Shown here in pieces: positions 26,662-36,356 of a stretch of 64,000 bases of DNA (within the stretch, counting starts at the first letter, position 1; every line of letters begins with the position of its first letter). This stretch comes from Halieaceae bacterium (lineage in GTDB: Bacteria > Pseudomonadota > Gammaproteobacteria > Pseudomonadales > Halieaceae): assembly GCA_902631395.1 (NCBI GenBank), contig CACOYM010000002.1, forward strand, positions 124,001 to 188,000, written 5' to 3'. Under the pieces are notes generated by a model, which made no database searches, was not told where the DNA came from, and saw nothing but the letters and a program-made list of their open reading frames with translations. A program made the position numbers and the translations under genes.

Positions 26662-27666
26662 TTAACTCTCTGCTAGCTCCACCGCCTGCATCAGCCTTGC
26701 AGCAGTGTATCCATTTGCGGTGCCAACTTCCGCATCGAACAACGGGATGTCGTCCACCAGCACCCGGGCATAATCATATTTCTTCAAATCCAGCACATCA
26801 CCGACCTGAAGCTTTTTGAAATCTCCAAGTGTTAGCTCAATCTCGCCCAACGTGACACTATGCTCCAACTCTGCGTCGGACGCGGCGCTGGCCAACTCCC
26901 TAGCCCACACATCGTGATCGACAGAGGGATCTTCTGAGTCCTGAACTCTACCTCTCAACACATCTCTTATCGGCTTTAATGTTGCAAAAGGGTACACAAC
27001 ATCGATCGCACCGCGCTCTTTGCCTAATAATTCCACCTCGAGGTGACAAACAATCACCAAATCATTCTCGTCCACAATCTGGACAAATGCCGGATTAATC
27101 TCAGAGCCAATGTGCTCGCAATTGATCTCCATAATGGGAGACCAAGCCTCCTGAATCGAAGCAAAAATCACTTCCAACATTATATTAATAATGCGCGTCT
27201 CTGTTGGCGTAAACATTCTCCCTGGCGGGAGACCGTCAATGCCTCGACCAAAGCCACCAAAAAAATTATCGAGCGACGCAAAGACAACGTTCGGATCAAT
27301 CACAACCATCGAAGTCCCGCGAAGACCTGACAGGCGCACGGTGTTCACTGATAGAGGTGCCTGCAAATCCCTCAGGTACTCGGAAAACGGCAACGTTTTT
27401 ACTCGGTCTGCGGTTATCCGGGGGCTGGTTCGGAGCACCTCCAGCAAACCCAGTCTCAAATGCCTCGTAAAGCGCTCAGTAATCATATCCACCGCGGCCA
27501 AGTTGATACCAATGGTGGTGTCTTCTGTGACAAGATTGTGAGGACGAACGGACGCGCTCGATACGTGCTCAGGGTCTATCAGAGAGGCTGAGTCCTCATC
27601 AAAACCCTCGTCGGAGGCCAATGCATTGAGTTCCTCTTCGGAAAGTCTGCTGCTGTCTTCAGCCAT
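26662..27666 (-). CDS. fliM: Flagellar switch protein FliM
   Basis: RHLRLGLLEVLRTSPRITADRVKTLPFSEYLRDLQAP; GGFGRGIDGLPPGRMFTPTETRI; C-terminal SpoA-type domain. Confidence 0.97.
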   Translation of the reverse strand: MAEDSSRLSEEELNALASDEGFDEDSASLIDPEHVSSASVRPHNLVTEDTTIGINLAAVDMITERFTRHLRLGLLEVLRTSPRITADRVKTLPFSEYLRDLQAPLSVNTVRLSGLRGTSMVVIDPNVVFASLDNFFGGFGRGIDGLPPGRMFTPTETRIINIMLEVIFASIQEAWSPIMEINCEHIGSEINPAFVQIVDENDLVIVCHLEVELLGKERGAIDVVYPFATLKPIRDVLRGRVQDSEDPSVDHDVWARELASAASDAELEHSVTLGEIELTLGDFKKLQVGDVLDLKKYDYARVLVDDIPLFDAEVGTANGYTAARLMQAVELAES

Positions 27667-27692
27667 AACGTTCTCTCAACCTAGTATCTGGC

Positions 27693-28280
27693 TCACTGAA
27701 CCACAAATTCAGTAAACATGACCTCTTCTACGCCGCCAAAGTCCTCGTACTTTTCAAGCACGGAGTTCACAGCAAGCTTCAATTGCTCGGCAAGATCGGT
27801 GCGGAAATTAGGCTCCGAAAGCCGCGAATCGTCAATCTTGCGCATCACATCTAGCATCTCAGAGCGGATTGCAAACTCATGTTTTTCCATGTTTGCCACA
27901 ACACGGTCGTCATAGTGCGTCATGATGGCCACTTTAATCTGCATAACCTTTCTGGAATTCACGATGTTCGCCACTAGCGGGCGCTCAATTTCCATATAAG
28001 TGTTTTCAAAGCGCGTCAGCTCTGGTGAGTCAAGGGTCTCCTTGTCTGGACCCTTGGCCAGGTCCTCAGCACGCTGACGTGCCTCGTCTGCATCCATCTC
28101 CAGTTGCTGAACCGTAGCTTCAATTCGTTCCGCAGAGTCCGGATCGAAAAATCCGACGAAATACATTGTCGCCAAAATGGTAATAGCAAGCGTGACGACC
28201 AAGCCAACCCCGATCAGGATGTACGTCATAACCGGGTTTTTTTTTGCACCTTCGCCTGCTTCGATTTCTTCGTCAGCCAT
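27693..28280 (-). CDS. fliL: Flagellar basal-body-associated protein FliL
   Basis: MTYILIGVGLVVTLAITILATMYFVGFF TM, then ERPLVANIVNSRKVMQIKVAIMTHYD. Confidence 0.92.
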   Translation of the reverse strand: MADEEIEAGEGAKKNPVMTYILIGVGLVVTLAITILATMYFVGFFDPDSAERIEATVQQLEMDADEARQRAEDLAKGPDKETLDSPELTRFENTYMEIERPLVANIVNSRKVMQIKVAIMTHYDDRVVANMEKHEFAIRSEMLDVMRKIDDSRLSEPNFRTDLAEQLKLAVNSVLEKYEDFGGVEEVMFTEFVVQ

Positions 28281-28315
28281 GATGATTATCCATCCTTATA
28301 CGGGGCACGAACGCA

Positions 28316-30400
28316 TTATGCCCAAAAATCAACTGAATCCAGATCCAGTCCGAGTTCGAGATCTTCTGATACCAGATCGTCCGACATTTCAGCTAGCCTA
28401 GTTTCTTCTTGGCCCTGATCAGCGGATTGCTCATCGCTCGCCCGTCGGCCTTGAGCATTCCCCTGCTGGGATTCTGACCCAACCTGCAATTGCGCCAGAT
28501 TGATGCCGCTTTGTTGAAGTGCATCGCGAAGTCGAGGCAGGGAGTCACCCAACAAGTCCCGAGTTACCGCATTGCTTGCGTTGATTTGCGCATCTAGCCG
28601 GCCATCTCTCATCTCCATTACCACGTCAATCGCACCCAGCTCACGAGGGTTTACATTGAATGTCAGTCGATAATGGCCCGCCGCAATGTTAGCAGCAAGC
28701 CGCTGACCTAGAGCTTCAGATAGATGCCGGGATGCCAAGTCCCTTGCGGCTAAGCTTTGATTCAGCGTGAACTGATTGAGCCGCCCGGCATCATTAATTA
28801 AAGCGCGGTCGGCACTAGCCAGACTCTGTCTCAAAGAAAGCTCGCTAGGTCCAGCAGGTCTTGCTGCCGCGGCGTCGACCACGTCCCCCTGAGTCATGCC
28901 AGCAAAGGGGGTTTGTTGTTCGCGAGCAGCAACTAAAGGCTTTTCACCGGATGAGGCCAATCTGGCTAGCTCAAAACTGCGTGCCGATATCAACTCGCGC
29001 AAAGCAGCAACAGAATCGACTTTGCCAGCCTTTAATCCATCAGTGTTCAGATTACTAATGGCTTTGGTCATGTCATCAACCCCATCAGAACGCAGACCCA
29101 CCCCGCGAAGCGCGAATCGGTCGAGCGTTGCAGCGGGTTGAGTCAGAACCAATGCTTCAGTCGCGGGGCGACTTGCGGGCGCGATGACTTGAGCCAAGGC
29201 GTTTGCCAAGCTTTGCTGGGTGGCACGCCCGGAATCTACTTCGGAGTCCACGACCGTCAGGGTAATCGGTTGTGGTCGAGACAAGACGGTATCGCGGACT
29301 GCTCTCAGTTGTGTTTCTGAAACGCCCTCTAAACCGACCGATGCTATACTTGACACCTGACCAGTTAACGATGAACTCGCCGCAGTTGCCTCACCCAGTG
29401 CGGGCAAAGCCTGTGTCATTTGCGGCGCAATATTTGCGCCCAATTGGTCCGCCTGGCGCCCAGAGACAGCACCCGTCGCAATCCACTCGGCCGGAGATGC
29501 TTTTAAATCAGCTGTGGTGAATGACGATGCAGACAGCACTTCTAAAGTAATGGTCCGCACTATCTTTTGGGCCAAGGCATCAATCGATACATCAGCGCGC
29601 TTTGATTCACCGCTTTGACTATCGAGCCAGAGCGCTATCGAGGGCTTAACAACATCGACGATTGATTCACTTAACTGGCTCACTGACGCGCTGGACCTAT
29701 CAACTTGCCTGGAGCTCGCAACAAGCCAGTCCTGAAGCACTGGCTCAATATCATCCGCTAATTGTTCAACCAGATTGGTTGGAGAGGCTTCAACAGGTTT
29801 AGAAAAGATTTCAAATTCCGGAATAATTAATTTATTTAGGGCATTGCCCTCCACATGCGCTAACTTCTCATCATGCTGTAAACTTTCATCTGTAACCAAG
29901 CCATTACCTTGTTTTTGCTGGGTATCGATCCATTGTGCGATCGCTCCCGCAATAGCTTCCGCTAGTTCATTGCCTTCAAACTGAAGTAGTGCCGATTCGC
30001 CCCCTGCACTCGCAAAGAGCTGCGCAAGCGCGTCCTCCGATAGAATAGTCTCCTCAGCAAGCTTCATCACGGCGATCCGCTCGACTGGGGCACCCACCAC
30101 ATGAAGGTCAAATTCAGGCAGAACCGTTGTAGCAATGGGTTCGGTACTAGCTTTGCGGTGGGCGGTAGCCGCTGCTTCGGAGGCGCCTGCCGGTGCTGGA
30201 AGTACGGCTTGCTCTGACTCCGATGCCGCCGGCAACCCATTGCCGCCTTTTTGGATTGTCTGCGCCTGTACAGACGCCGCTAGAGTGCGCTTAAAGGCCA
30301 TTCCAGCTTCGCTGTCAGAGGCAGAGGGAGCACCATAAGCCTCTGTTTTTCCACTGCTTCCTAGTAGCTTAGCTATGTCTGATCCGATCTGGGAGTCCAC
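28316..30400 (-). CDS. fliK: Flagellar hook-length control protein FliK (694 aa)
   Basis: C-terminal LGQRLAANIAAGHYRLTFNVNPRELGAIDVVMEMRDGRLDAQINASNAVTRDLLGDSLPRLRDALQQSGINLAQLQV. Confidence 0.93.
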   Translation of the reverse strand: MDSQIGSDIAKLLGSSGKTEAYGAPSASDSEAGMAFKRTLAASVQAQTIQKGGNGLPAASESEQAVLPAPAGASEAAATAHRKASTEPIATTVLPEFDLHVVGAPVERIAVMKLAEETILSEDALAQLFASAGGESALLQFEGNELAEAIAGAIAQWIDTQQKQGNGLVTDESLQHDEKLAHVEGNALNKLIIPEFEIFSKPVEASPTNLVEQLADDIEPVLQDWLVASSRQVDRSSASVSQLSESIVDVVKPSIALWLDSQSGESKRADVSIDALAQKIVRTITLEVLSASSFTTADLKASPAEWIATGAVSGRQADQLGANIAPQMTQALPALGEATAASSSLTGQVSSIASVGLEGVSETQLRAVRDTVLSRPQPITLTVVDSEVDSGRATQQSLANALAQVIAPASRPATEALVLTQPAATLDRFALRGVGLRSDGVDDMTKAISNLNTDGLKAGKVDSVAALRELISARSFELARLASSGEKPLVAAREQQTPFAGMTQGDVVDAAAARPAGPSELSLRQSLASADRALINDAGRLNQFTLNQSLAARDLASRHLSEALGQRLAANIAAGHYRLTFNVNPRELGAIDVVMEMRDGRLDAQINASNAVTRDLLGDSLPRLRDALQQSGINLAQLQVGSESQQGNAQGRRASDEQSADQGQEETRLAEMSDDLVSEDLELGLDLDSVDFWA

Positions 30401-30436
30401 AGTTCAATCACTTGTCAGGTTGTTCACTGATGGTAA

Positions 30437-30883
30437 TTAATGCAAGTCTCGTGCCAATTCTGATCTGGCATAGCTTTGAACTGCCCATTCGTCGATAGCG
30501 TCAACCTCAAGGCGCTCTCTTTGGGCTCGACGGGTATCCAATACCTGTTGCTGTAAATGCTCATATTTTTGCAGCAGCTGCCCTGTTCGCCGGTTTTGCT
30601 GCTGAGCACGGCTCAATAATTCTCGAATTTCGATTAGTTGCCCTTCACAGTTATTGCGCAGAGCATCCAAATCAGACAAGAAAGACTTCATAACGCGCCA
30701 GTCATCGACCTCTCGCAAGGTGTTAGCGTGAAGCTGCTTTCGGAAATACTGCTGCCGCTCGGCAACTTTGTTCCGGTTAGCTTCAGTCTCCTTAAGATGC
30801 TGCCGTAACTCGGCAAGTCTGCCAAGCTCTTGCTGGTTGCGCCGATGGTACTTCAAAACCAATGGATCCCATTTAGTGGCCAT
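30437..30883 (-). CDS. fliJ: Flagellar export chaperone FliJ
   Basis: Coiled-coil protein between fliK and fliI; Met17 start preferred (MATKWDPLVLKYHRRNQQELGRLAELRQHL). Confidence 0.87.
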   Translation of the reverse strand: MATKWDPLVLKYHRRNQQELGRLAELRQHLKETEANRNKVAERQQYFRKQLHANTLREVDDWRVMKSFLSDLDALRNNCEGQLIEIRELLSRAQQQNRRTGQLLQKYEHLQQQVLDTRRAQRERLEVDAIDEWAVQSYARSELARDLH

Positions 30884-32228
30884 GTTGGCCTCGGGCGACG
30901 ATTTGCGCCATCGCTGCTGCCGCCTGCTCAATCGTACAGGCTTCGGCGGCGCCTTGACGGAGAAACTCCAGCATCATTGGCCTGATAGCAATAGCCCTAT
31001 CCAGTTCTGGGTCAGTGCCCTGCTCATAGGCCCCCACCATGATGAGATCCCGGTTTGATTCATAAAGTGACCACAAACGCCGGAAGTCTGTGGCCATTTT
31101 GACCTCGTGGGCACTTAACACCTTTGACGCCAATCTCGAGATCGATCCGCGCAGGTTAATGGCCGGATAGACACCTGTATCCGCGAGCTCCCGTGACAAC
31201 ATAATTTGCCCATCAAGAGAGGCACGAGCCACTTCGACGATAGGATCCATGCCCTCTTCATGTTCAGAAAGTACGGTATACACACTGGTAATCGTACCCT
31301 GATCGTCACCGGGCCCACCTCTTTCAATCAGCTTTGGTAAATCACTAAAGACAGAAGGCGGATAGCCCTTGTTAGTAGGCGGCTCACCAGTGGCAAGACC
31401 TATTTCACGCTGAGCGTGCGCAATACGCGTCAGACTGTCACAGAGCAGCAGTACATCTTTGCCTAGATCGCGGAAATACTCTGCGACTAGATGCGCTACC
31501 TCGGCGGCTTGCCGCCGCATGACCGATGCGCAGTCAGAGGTCGCCAAAATGACTACCGCCTTGCTTCGACCCTCTGGGCCAAGACTTTCTGCCAAAAACT
31601 CTCCCGCCTCACGACCTCGCTCACCGATCATCGCAAGGACAACCACATCGGCAACGGTATGGCGGGTCATCATGCCTAATAGTGTGCTTTTGCCGACACC
31701 CGATCCCGCAATCAAGCCGACACGCTGCCCCTTGGCTAGGGTGAGAACCCCGTTAATCGCCCTCACACCCACGTCCAATGGCGTCGACACAGGCTGGCGG
31801 TTCAGAGCCGGGATACTGCGCCCAAAGAAGTTAGCAACAAACCGAGGATGTGTCAGCGGTTTTCCATCAAGCGGATTACCCAATGGGTCGATGACGCGTC
31901 CGAGGAGGTGGGGACCAACCGGCAGACCAAGTCGGCGATTCACGAGGCGTATACGACTCTCCCGCGATACCCCGACCGTGTCTGAGAACGGGATGAGCTT
32001 TAGGGTCTGATCAGAGAAGGCCACGACCTCAGCCGGCACATTAGGCCCATCCGGATCATCCGTTTCAATCTCACACATGGCACCCAACGGCGCCTGCAGC
32101 CCATCGCATTCCACAACGTGCCCTGCAACATGACGAATCTTGGCCCACAACCACGCACCAGGTGCTGACATCTGTGGCCAATTTCTGTCAGGTTTTGGCA
32201 GCTGTTCGGCTGCTGAGATCGGATTCAT
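30873..32228 (-). CDS. fliI: Flagellum-specific ATP synthase FliI
   Basis: GVRAINGVLTLAKGQRVGLIAGSGVGKSTLLGMMTR; VVLAMIGERGREAGEFL. Confidence 0.97.
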   Translation of the reverse strand: MNPISAAEQLPKPDRNWPQMSAPGAWLWAKIRHVAGHVVECDGLQAPLGAMCEIETDDPDGPNVPAEVVAFSDQTLKLIPFSDTVGVSRESRIRLVNRRLGLPVGPHLLGRVIDPLGNPLDGKPLTHPRFVANFFGRSIPALNRQPVSTPLDVGVRAINGVLTLAKGQRVGLIAGSGVGKSTLLGMMTRHTVADVVVLAMIGERGREAGEFLAESLGPEGRSKAVVILATSDCASVMRRQAAEVAHLVAEYFRDLGKDVLLLCDSLTRIAHAQREIGLATGEPPTNKGYPPSVFSDLPKLIERGGPGDDQGTITSVYTVLSEHEEGMDPIVEVARASLDGQIMLSRELADTGVYPAINLRGSISRLASKVLSAHEVKMATDFRRLWSLYESNRDLIMVGAYEQGTDPELDRAIAIRPMMLEFLRQGAAEACTIEQAAAAMAQIVARGQHGH

Positions 32229-33001
32229 GACTCTGATAATTGGTCCGGAAATTGCGCAACAAGCTGTTCTCTTAACTGTGCGAATTCGCGTTCCAACAAG
32301 CGATCTATGGCTACCTGTTCGTATTGAATGGTGATGTCTCCGTCAGATAAATCGGGACTGATCACCATCGAAACTGGCTGATCCGCCAACAATGCCTCAA
32401 GCTCATCGAGAGACGCCAACTCTGCCATGGCTGGCGATACCCTAATCTCCACAGGTACATCTTCCGGAAGCTCCACCTCACGAAGCGCCTTGTTGATATA
32501 TTGACGAAAAACATTCTCATTGAGCCGCAGCGACTGAAGGCAAACAGTTTTCGCAATATCCAGAGACAGGTCAGTGACAACTGGCCAAACGCGAGGCAAG
32601 GCCGCCATTTCGCTCCGGATAGACTCAAGAAATTTCTCGGCCAAAGCCTCCCGCTGCTGACTATCGAGGTTCGATTGGCGGATGCCTTCAGCAACCCCCT
32701 CTTGGTATCTTGAATCCAAAAGCTGATCAACATCGATGACCTCTTCAACTTCGGCGTCATCCTCACGCGCCTCTGCCTCAAGCTCAATCTCCCTATTCGC
32801 AGACTCCTCAGCTTCTGTGAGAACTTCTTCTGGGTCAGGGTTGCTATGAGCCGCCTGCCAATGCATCTCCTCAAAGCCCCCGGAGCGCTTTACATACTCA
32901 CCGCCAACCGAGGCTTCGCTAAAAGCTTTCGCACGACGATCAGCAGCCAGGAGTTCATTTAACTCCCACACCACCGTTTTATCGGCCTCAGACAAAATCA
33001 T
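32225..33001 (-). CDS. fliH: Flagellar export regulator FliH
   Basis: Position between fliG and fliI; C-terminal EVELPEDVPVEIRVSPAMAELASLDELEALLADQPVSMVISPDLSDGDITIQYEQVAIDRLLEREFAQL. Confidence 0.9.
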   Translation of the reverse strand: MILSEADKTVVWELNELLAADRRAKAFSEASVGGEYVKRSGGFEEMHWQAAHSNPDPEEVLTEAEESANREIELEAEAREDDAEVEEVIDVDQLLDSRYQEGVAEGIRQSNLDSQQREALAEKFLESIRSEMAALPRVWPVVTDLSLDIAKTVCLQSLRLNENVFRQYINKALREVELPEDVPVEIRVSPAMAELASLDELEALLADQPVSMVISPDLSDGDITIQYEQVAIDRLLEREFAQLREQLVAQFPDQLSES

Positions 33002-34055
33002 CTCCACGGCCGGCTAGCACCAGTTCACCTGCATCAGACAGTTTTCGTGCAATACGCATGATGTTCTTCTGAGCATCCTCGACGTCCGATATGCGCATCG
33101 GACCCTTCGACTCCATATCATCGATGAACATCGCTTTTGCACGCTGCGACATGTTGTCAAAGAACTTGTCACGCGTTTCCTCACTGGCTCCCTTCAGAGC
33201 CACCATCAGCAGATCCGATTCGATATTTCTCATCATCACCTGAATTGCACGGTTATCAACCATGGAGAGGTTCTCAAAGGTAAACATGTTGTCTTGTATC
33301 TGGAGCGTCAGGTCCTCGTCCAGTGAAGTGAGTGACTGCATTACGGAAGTTTCGAGATCAACCTTCACAAAGTTCATAATCTTTGCTGCAGTTTTCACGC
33401 CACCAAAACTCGATGATTGGGCTGAAGAGTTACTTGAAAATTGCTCCGACATAATTCGCTCAAGCTCTTCCATCGCCGATGGCTGGACCGTTTCAAGCTT
33501 TGCAACCCGCTGCATTACTTCGGCGCGATTATCAGGAGGCAAAAAGCTCAGCACATCTGCAGCCACATCATACTCAAGGACCGAAAGGATGATCGCAATC
33601 ACCTGAGGGTGCTCATTGATAATCATGTCCGAGATTGCGCGTGCATCCATCCAGCGAAGAATCTCTAGGCCCTTGGTGGACCCACCTGGAAGTATGCGGC
33701 TGAGTACCGTACTGGCCTTATCGTCACCGAGAGCTCGCTTCAACACAGATTCAACGTAATCGGTAGTGCCCAGACCAAGATTGGTTTGCTGCTTGATCGT
33801 CCCCACAAAGTCGTCTAATACAGCGCTCACGGTTTCCTGAGACAAATCCACCACACCCACCATGGCTGACCCCAGCGCCTGCACCTCACGGGGGTTCATA
33901 TACCGGATAATATCCGAGGCCTGCGTCTCACCCATAAGAAGCATGATGACCGCGGCGCGCTCGGTGGTCGTCATCGTCTCCAGCTCTTCACGCACGAAGT
34001 CAGGAAGATCTTGATCGCCGTCACTCGAAGTTATATTTTTTGCTGCCTCCGCCAT
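32988..34055 (-). CDS. fliG: Flagellar switch protein FliG
   Basis: MTTTERAAVIMLLMGETQASDIIRYMNPREVQALGSAMVGV; FENLSMVDNRAIQVMMRNIESDLLMVALKGASEETRDKFFDNMSQRAKAMFIDDMESKGPMR. Confidence 0.97.
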   Translation of the reverse strand: MAEAAKNITSSDGDQDLPDFVREELETMTTTERAAVIMLLMGETQASDIIRYMNPREVQALGSAMVGVVDLSQETVSAVLDDFVGTIKQQTNLGLGTTDYVESVLKRALGDDKASTVLSRILPGGSTKGLEILRWMDARAISDMIINEHPQVIAIILSVLEYDVAADVLSFLPPDNRAEVMQRVAKLETVQPSAMEELERIMSEQFSSNSSAQSSSFGGVKTAAKIMNFVKVDLETSVMQSLTSLDEDLTLQIQDNMFTFENLSMVDNRAIQVMMRNIESDLLMVALKGASEETRDKFFDNMSQRAKAMFIDDMESKGPMRISDVEDAQKNIMRIARKLSDAGELVLAGRGDDFV

Positions 34056-34067
34056 CACTCATCTCCC

Positions 34068-35996
34068 TCAAACGGGTTTGATCATTTTTTTCAATACGTT
34101 GGCGACACGGCCCGCATCCTCGGCCACCAGCAACCTGACAACCGCAACCTTGTCATCGTAACTATTGGCGGTATCAAGCATATCTGCCGAGATCGCTGAT
34201 TTCTTGGGTTTAAGCTTGGCCTTGATCTCATCAAGTGACTCGCCCTCTTCCAGCGCTTTCCTATCGGCAAGACTCAACTCACCGTCAATAAGTTGCCCGT
34301 CCAGAAGTGCTTCATTCTCCTCAATCTTCGGCATATATACCCTGAGTACGGGTGCGATGACCAATAGGAAAAATGCGATCAAGCCGATGGAGGTCATACC
34401 GTGACGCCCCCACTCAATGATGGCAGGGTCCTTGTGCCATGGTAGCTGGTAATCCTGAGGAGCGTCAGTGAAAAACGGCGCTGAAGTCATCGTCAAGGTA
34501 TCGCCCCGAGCAGCGTCGTAGGGCAGGGCTGTAATCACTAGTGAACGAAAGCGCTCTATTTCCTCAGCCATGAACCGCTGCAAATCAGCACTAGGAATCG
34601 GTGCCATTGACGCCGCCGAACCAGCGATAGCGCCATCGTTACCTTCGGCTGCACCCTCCTCAAGCAGATCAGGCGTAACAGTGGACTGCTCATCGAGAGA
34701 CGCGTAATACCTCCGCTTGGCTAAATCACGGAGCGCCTCATCATTGATAATGACTCCCGCTGTCATCGACGTGACACGGCCCGCCTGCTCTTTTACGAAC
34801 AGGATCTCTTTATCTAACTCGTAGTTGCGTGTGGTCTGCTCGCGCTCGGTGGTCGCCGTCTCTGTATTGACGGGGTTTTCTGCGACCTCACCCTCAGGCA
34901 CTACCTCGGGCTGATCCGGCGGAATATTGGTCGTCCCCCCCGGGATACCTGAAGCCGCAATACCAGTTTGCGTATCCGAGGTGATTACCTCCGAGCGGAT
35001 CTCCGGGCCGCCACCCTCGACATCAAGGTACTGCTCTCGAGTGGTCTCGCGCTGCGTGAAGTCCATCTCCAAGTTCACGACCGTTCGCACATTACCGCCA
35101 CCCAGAGCGGGAATCAGTAACTCGCGGATGCGCTCGGCCAACTCGGCCTCACGCTCAGCTTCGAAGCGCGCATTATTGAGTGCGGGTGTACCATCCTTAT
35201 CGGCATTGCTGCCTGTCAGTAAGTTCCCGTAATGATCCACCACGGTGACATCCTGAGTAGCGAGATAAGGCACGCTGGCGCTGACGAGGTGAACAATAGA
35301 GAGAACTTGGGCAGGATCTACCACGCGCCCACGATAGGGCTTAACGATAACCGATGCTTTTGCAGGCTGCCGATCCCGGACAAACACGCTCTGCTTGGGT
35401 GCAGCCAGGTGGACTCTTGCTGTCTCGATAGTACTGATCTCAGCAATGGTTCTAGCCAGTTCGACTTCAATGGCGTTGTTATACTTGACCTGCTCCATAA
35501 ACTGACTGGTAGTCATGGAGCTACCCTCGGCGAGAGAGCCCATACCTCCTTCAGCAGCGGCGCGGGGTATTCCTTGTGAGGCCAAAAAGATCCTAGCAGC
35601 CTGAAAATCGTTTTCTGGAACCTCGAGCCGGCCTGTTGATTTATTGATTCGAACGTCGTAATTGGCTGACTTCAGCGCCTCAAAGGCCAGCTGCACATCC
35701 GCAGACTCCATGCCGTCAGACACGCTTCTGTAAGGCGTCGAAGTCATAATTGACCAGAAAATAAGCACTACTAAAAGTGACAGCAGGCCGATAATGGCGG
35801 GCATAGCGCGCTTTACCGCGGGCTGCGCCATGACATCTCTAACGGCAGGCATTGCCGAAGCCTGGTCGTTCGAACCGGCATTGGCCTGCTCAGCAGGCAA
35901 TGCGGCCTTGCCCGTCTCAACTGGCGTATTATTGCCTGAGCTGACTTCGGTGGCCGAACCCTCTATCACTGCACGATCTTCGAGTGCTGCTTCCAT
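34068..35996 (-). CDS. fliF: Flagellar MS-ring protein FliF
   Basis: TSTPYRSVSDGMESADVQLAFEALKSANYDVRINKSTGRLEVPENDFQAARIFLASQGIPR. Confidence 0.97.
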   Translation of the reverse strand: MEAALEDRAVIEGSATEVSSGNNTPVETGKAALPAEQANAGSNDQASAMPAVRDVMAQPAVKRAMPAIIGLLSLLVVLIFWSIMTSTPYRSVSDGMESADVQLAFEALKSANYDVRINKSTGRLEVPENDFQAARIFLASQGIPRAAAEGGMGSLAEGSSMTTSQFMEQVKYNNAIEVELARTIAEISTIETARVHLAAPKQSVFVRDRQPAKASVIVKPYRGRVVDPAQVLSIVHLVSASVPYLATQDVTVVDHYGNLLTGSNADKDGTPALNNARFEAEREAELAERIRELLIPALGGGNVRTVVNLEMDFTQRETTREQYLDVEGGGPEIRSEVITSDTQTGIAASGIPGGTTNIPPDQPEVVPEGEVAENPVNTETATTEREQTTRNYELDKEILFVKEQAGRVTSMTAGVIINDEALRDLAKRRYYASLDEQSTVTPDLLEEGAAEGNDGAIAGSAASMAPIPSADLQRFMAEEIERFRSLVITALPYDAARGDTLTMTSAPFFTDAPQDYQLPWHKDPAIIEWGRHGMTSIGLIAFFLLVIAPVLRVYMPKIEENEALLDGQLIDGELSLADRKALEEGESLDEIKAKLKPKKSAISADMLDTANSYDDKVAVVRLLVAEDAGRVANVLKKMIKPV

Positions 35997-36026
35997 ATTC
36001 GATTACCCCTCACCGCTGCCTATGAG

Positions 36027-36356
36027 TTAAACAGGCATACTCATAACGTCTTGATACGCTTTCAACACCTTGTTGCGGACCTGCAACGTTGCCTCAAAAG
36101 CGACGGACGCTCGTTGTGAATCAATCAACACATCGGTAACACTGACGTCTCCCGATGCTTCGAAATTGGTCTTAGTCTCGGCAGATTGCATTTGAGTCGC
36201 ATTCACCGAGCGAATCGCCGCCAACAAATCTGAGGCAAACCGCGATTGCTGTTGTTCATTACTAATCCCCAGTGAAACATCAGCGGCACGACTATTTGCG
36301 AGCTCTGCCTGTCTAATGACGTTCATCACACCTTGCATATTGGTCTTATCAATCAT
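36027..36356 (-). CDS. fliE: MS ring-rod adaptor FliE
   Basis: TNFEASGDVSVTDVLIDSQRASVAFEATLQVRNKVLKAYQDVMSMPV. Confidence 0.95.
   Translation of the reverse strand: MIDKTNMQGVMNVIRQAELANSRAADVSLGISNEQQQSRFASDLLAAIRSVNATQMQSAETKTNFEASGDVSVTDVLIDSQRASVAFEATLQVRNKVLKAYQDVMSMPV

Noticed and set aside
32362-32874. 170-aa reverse ORF in another frame of fliH
   Set aside because: Arg/Leu/Trp-rich alternate-frame translation of the same strand as fliH; no start context or homology visible.
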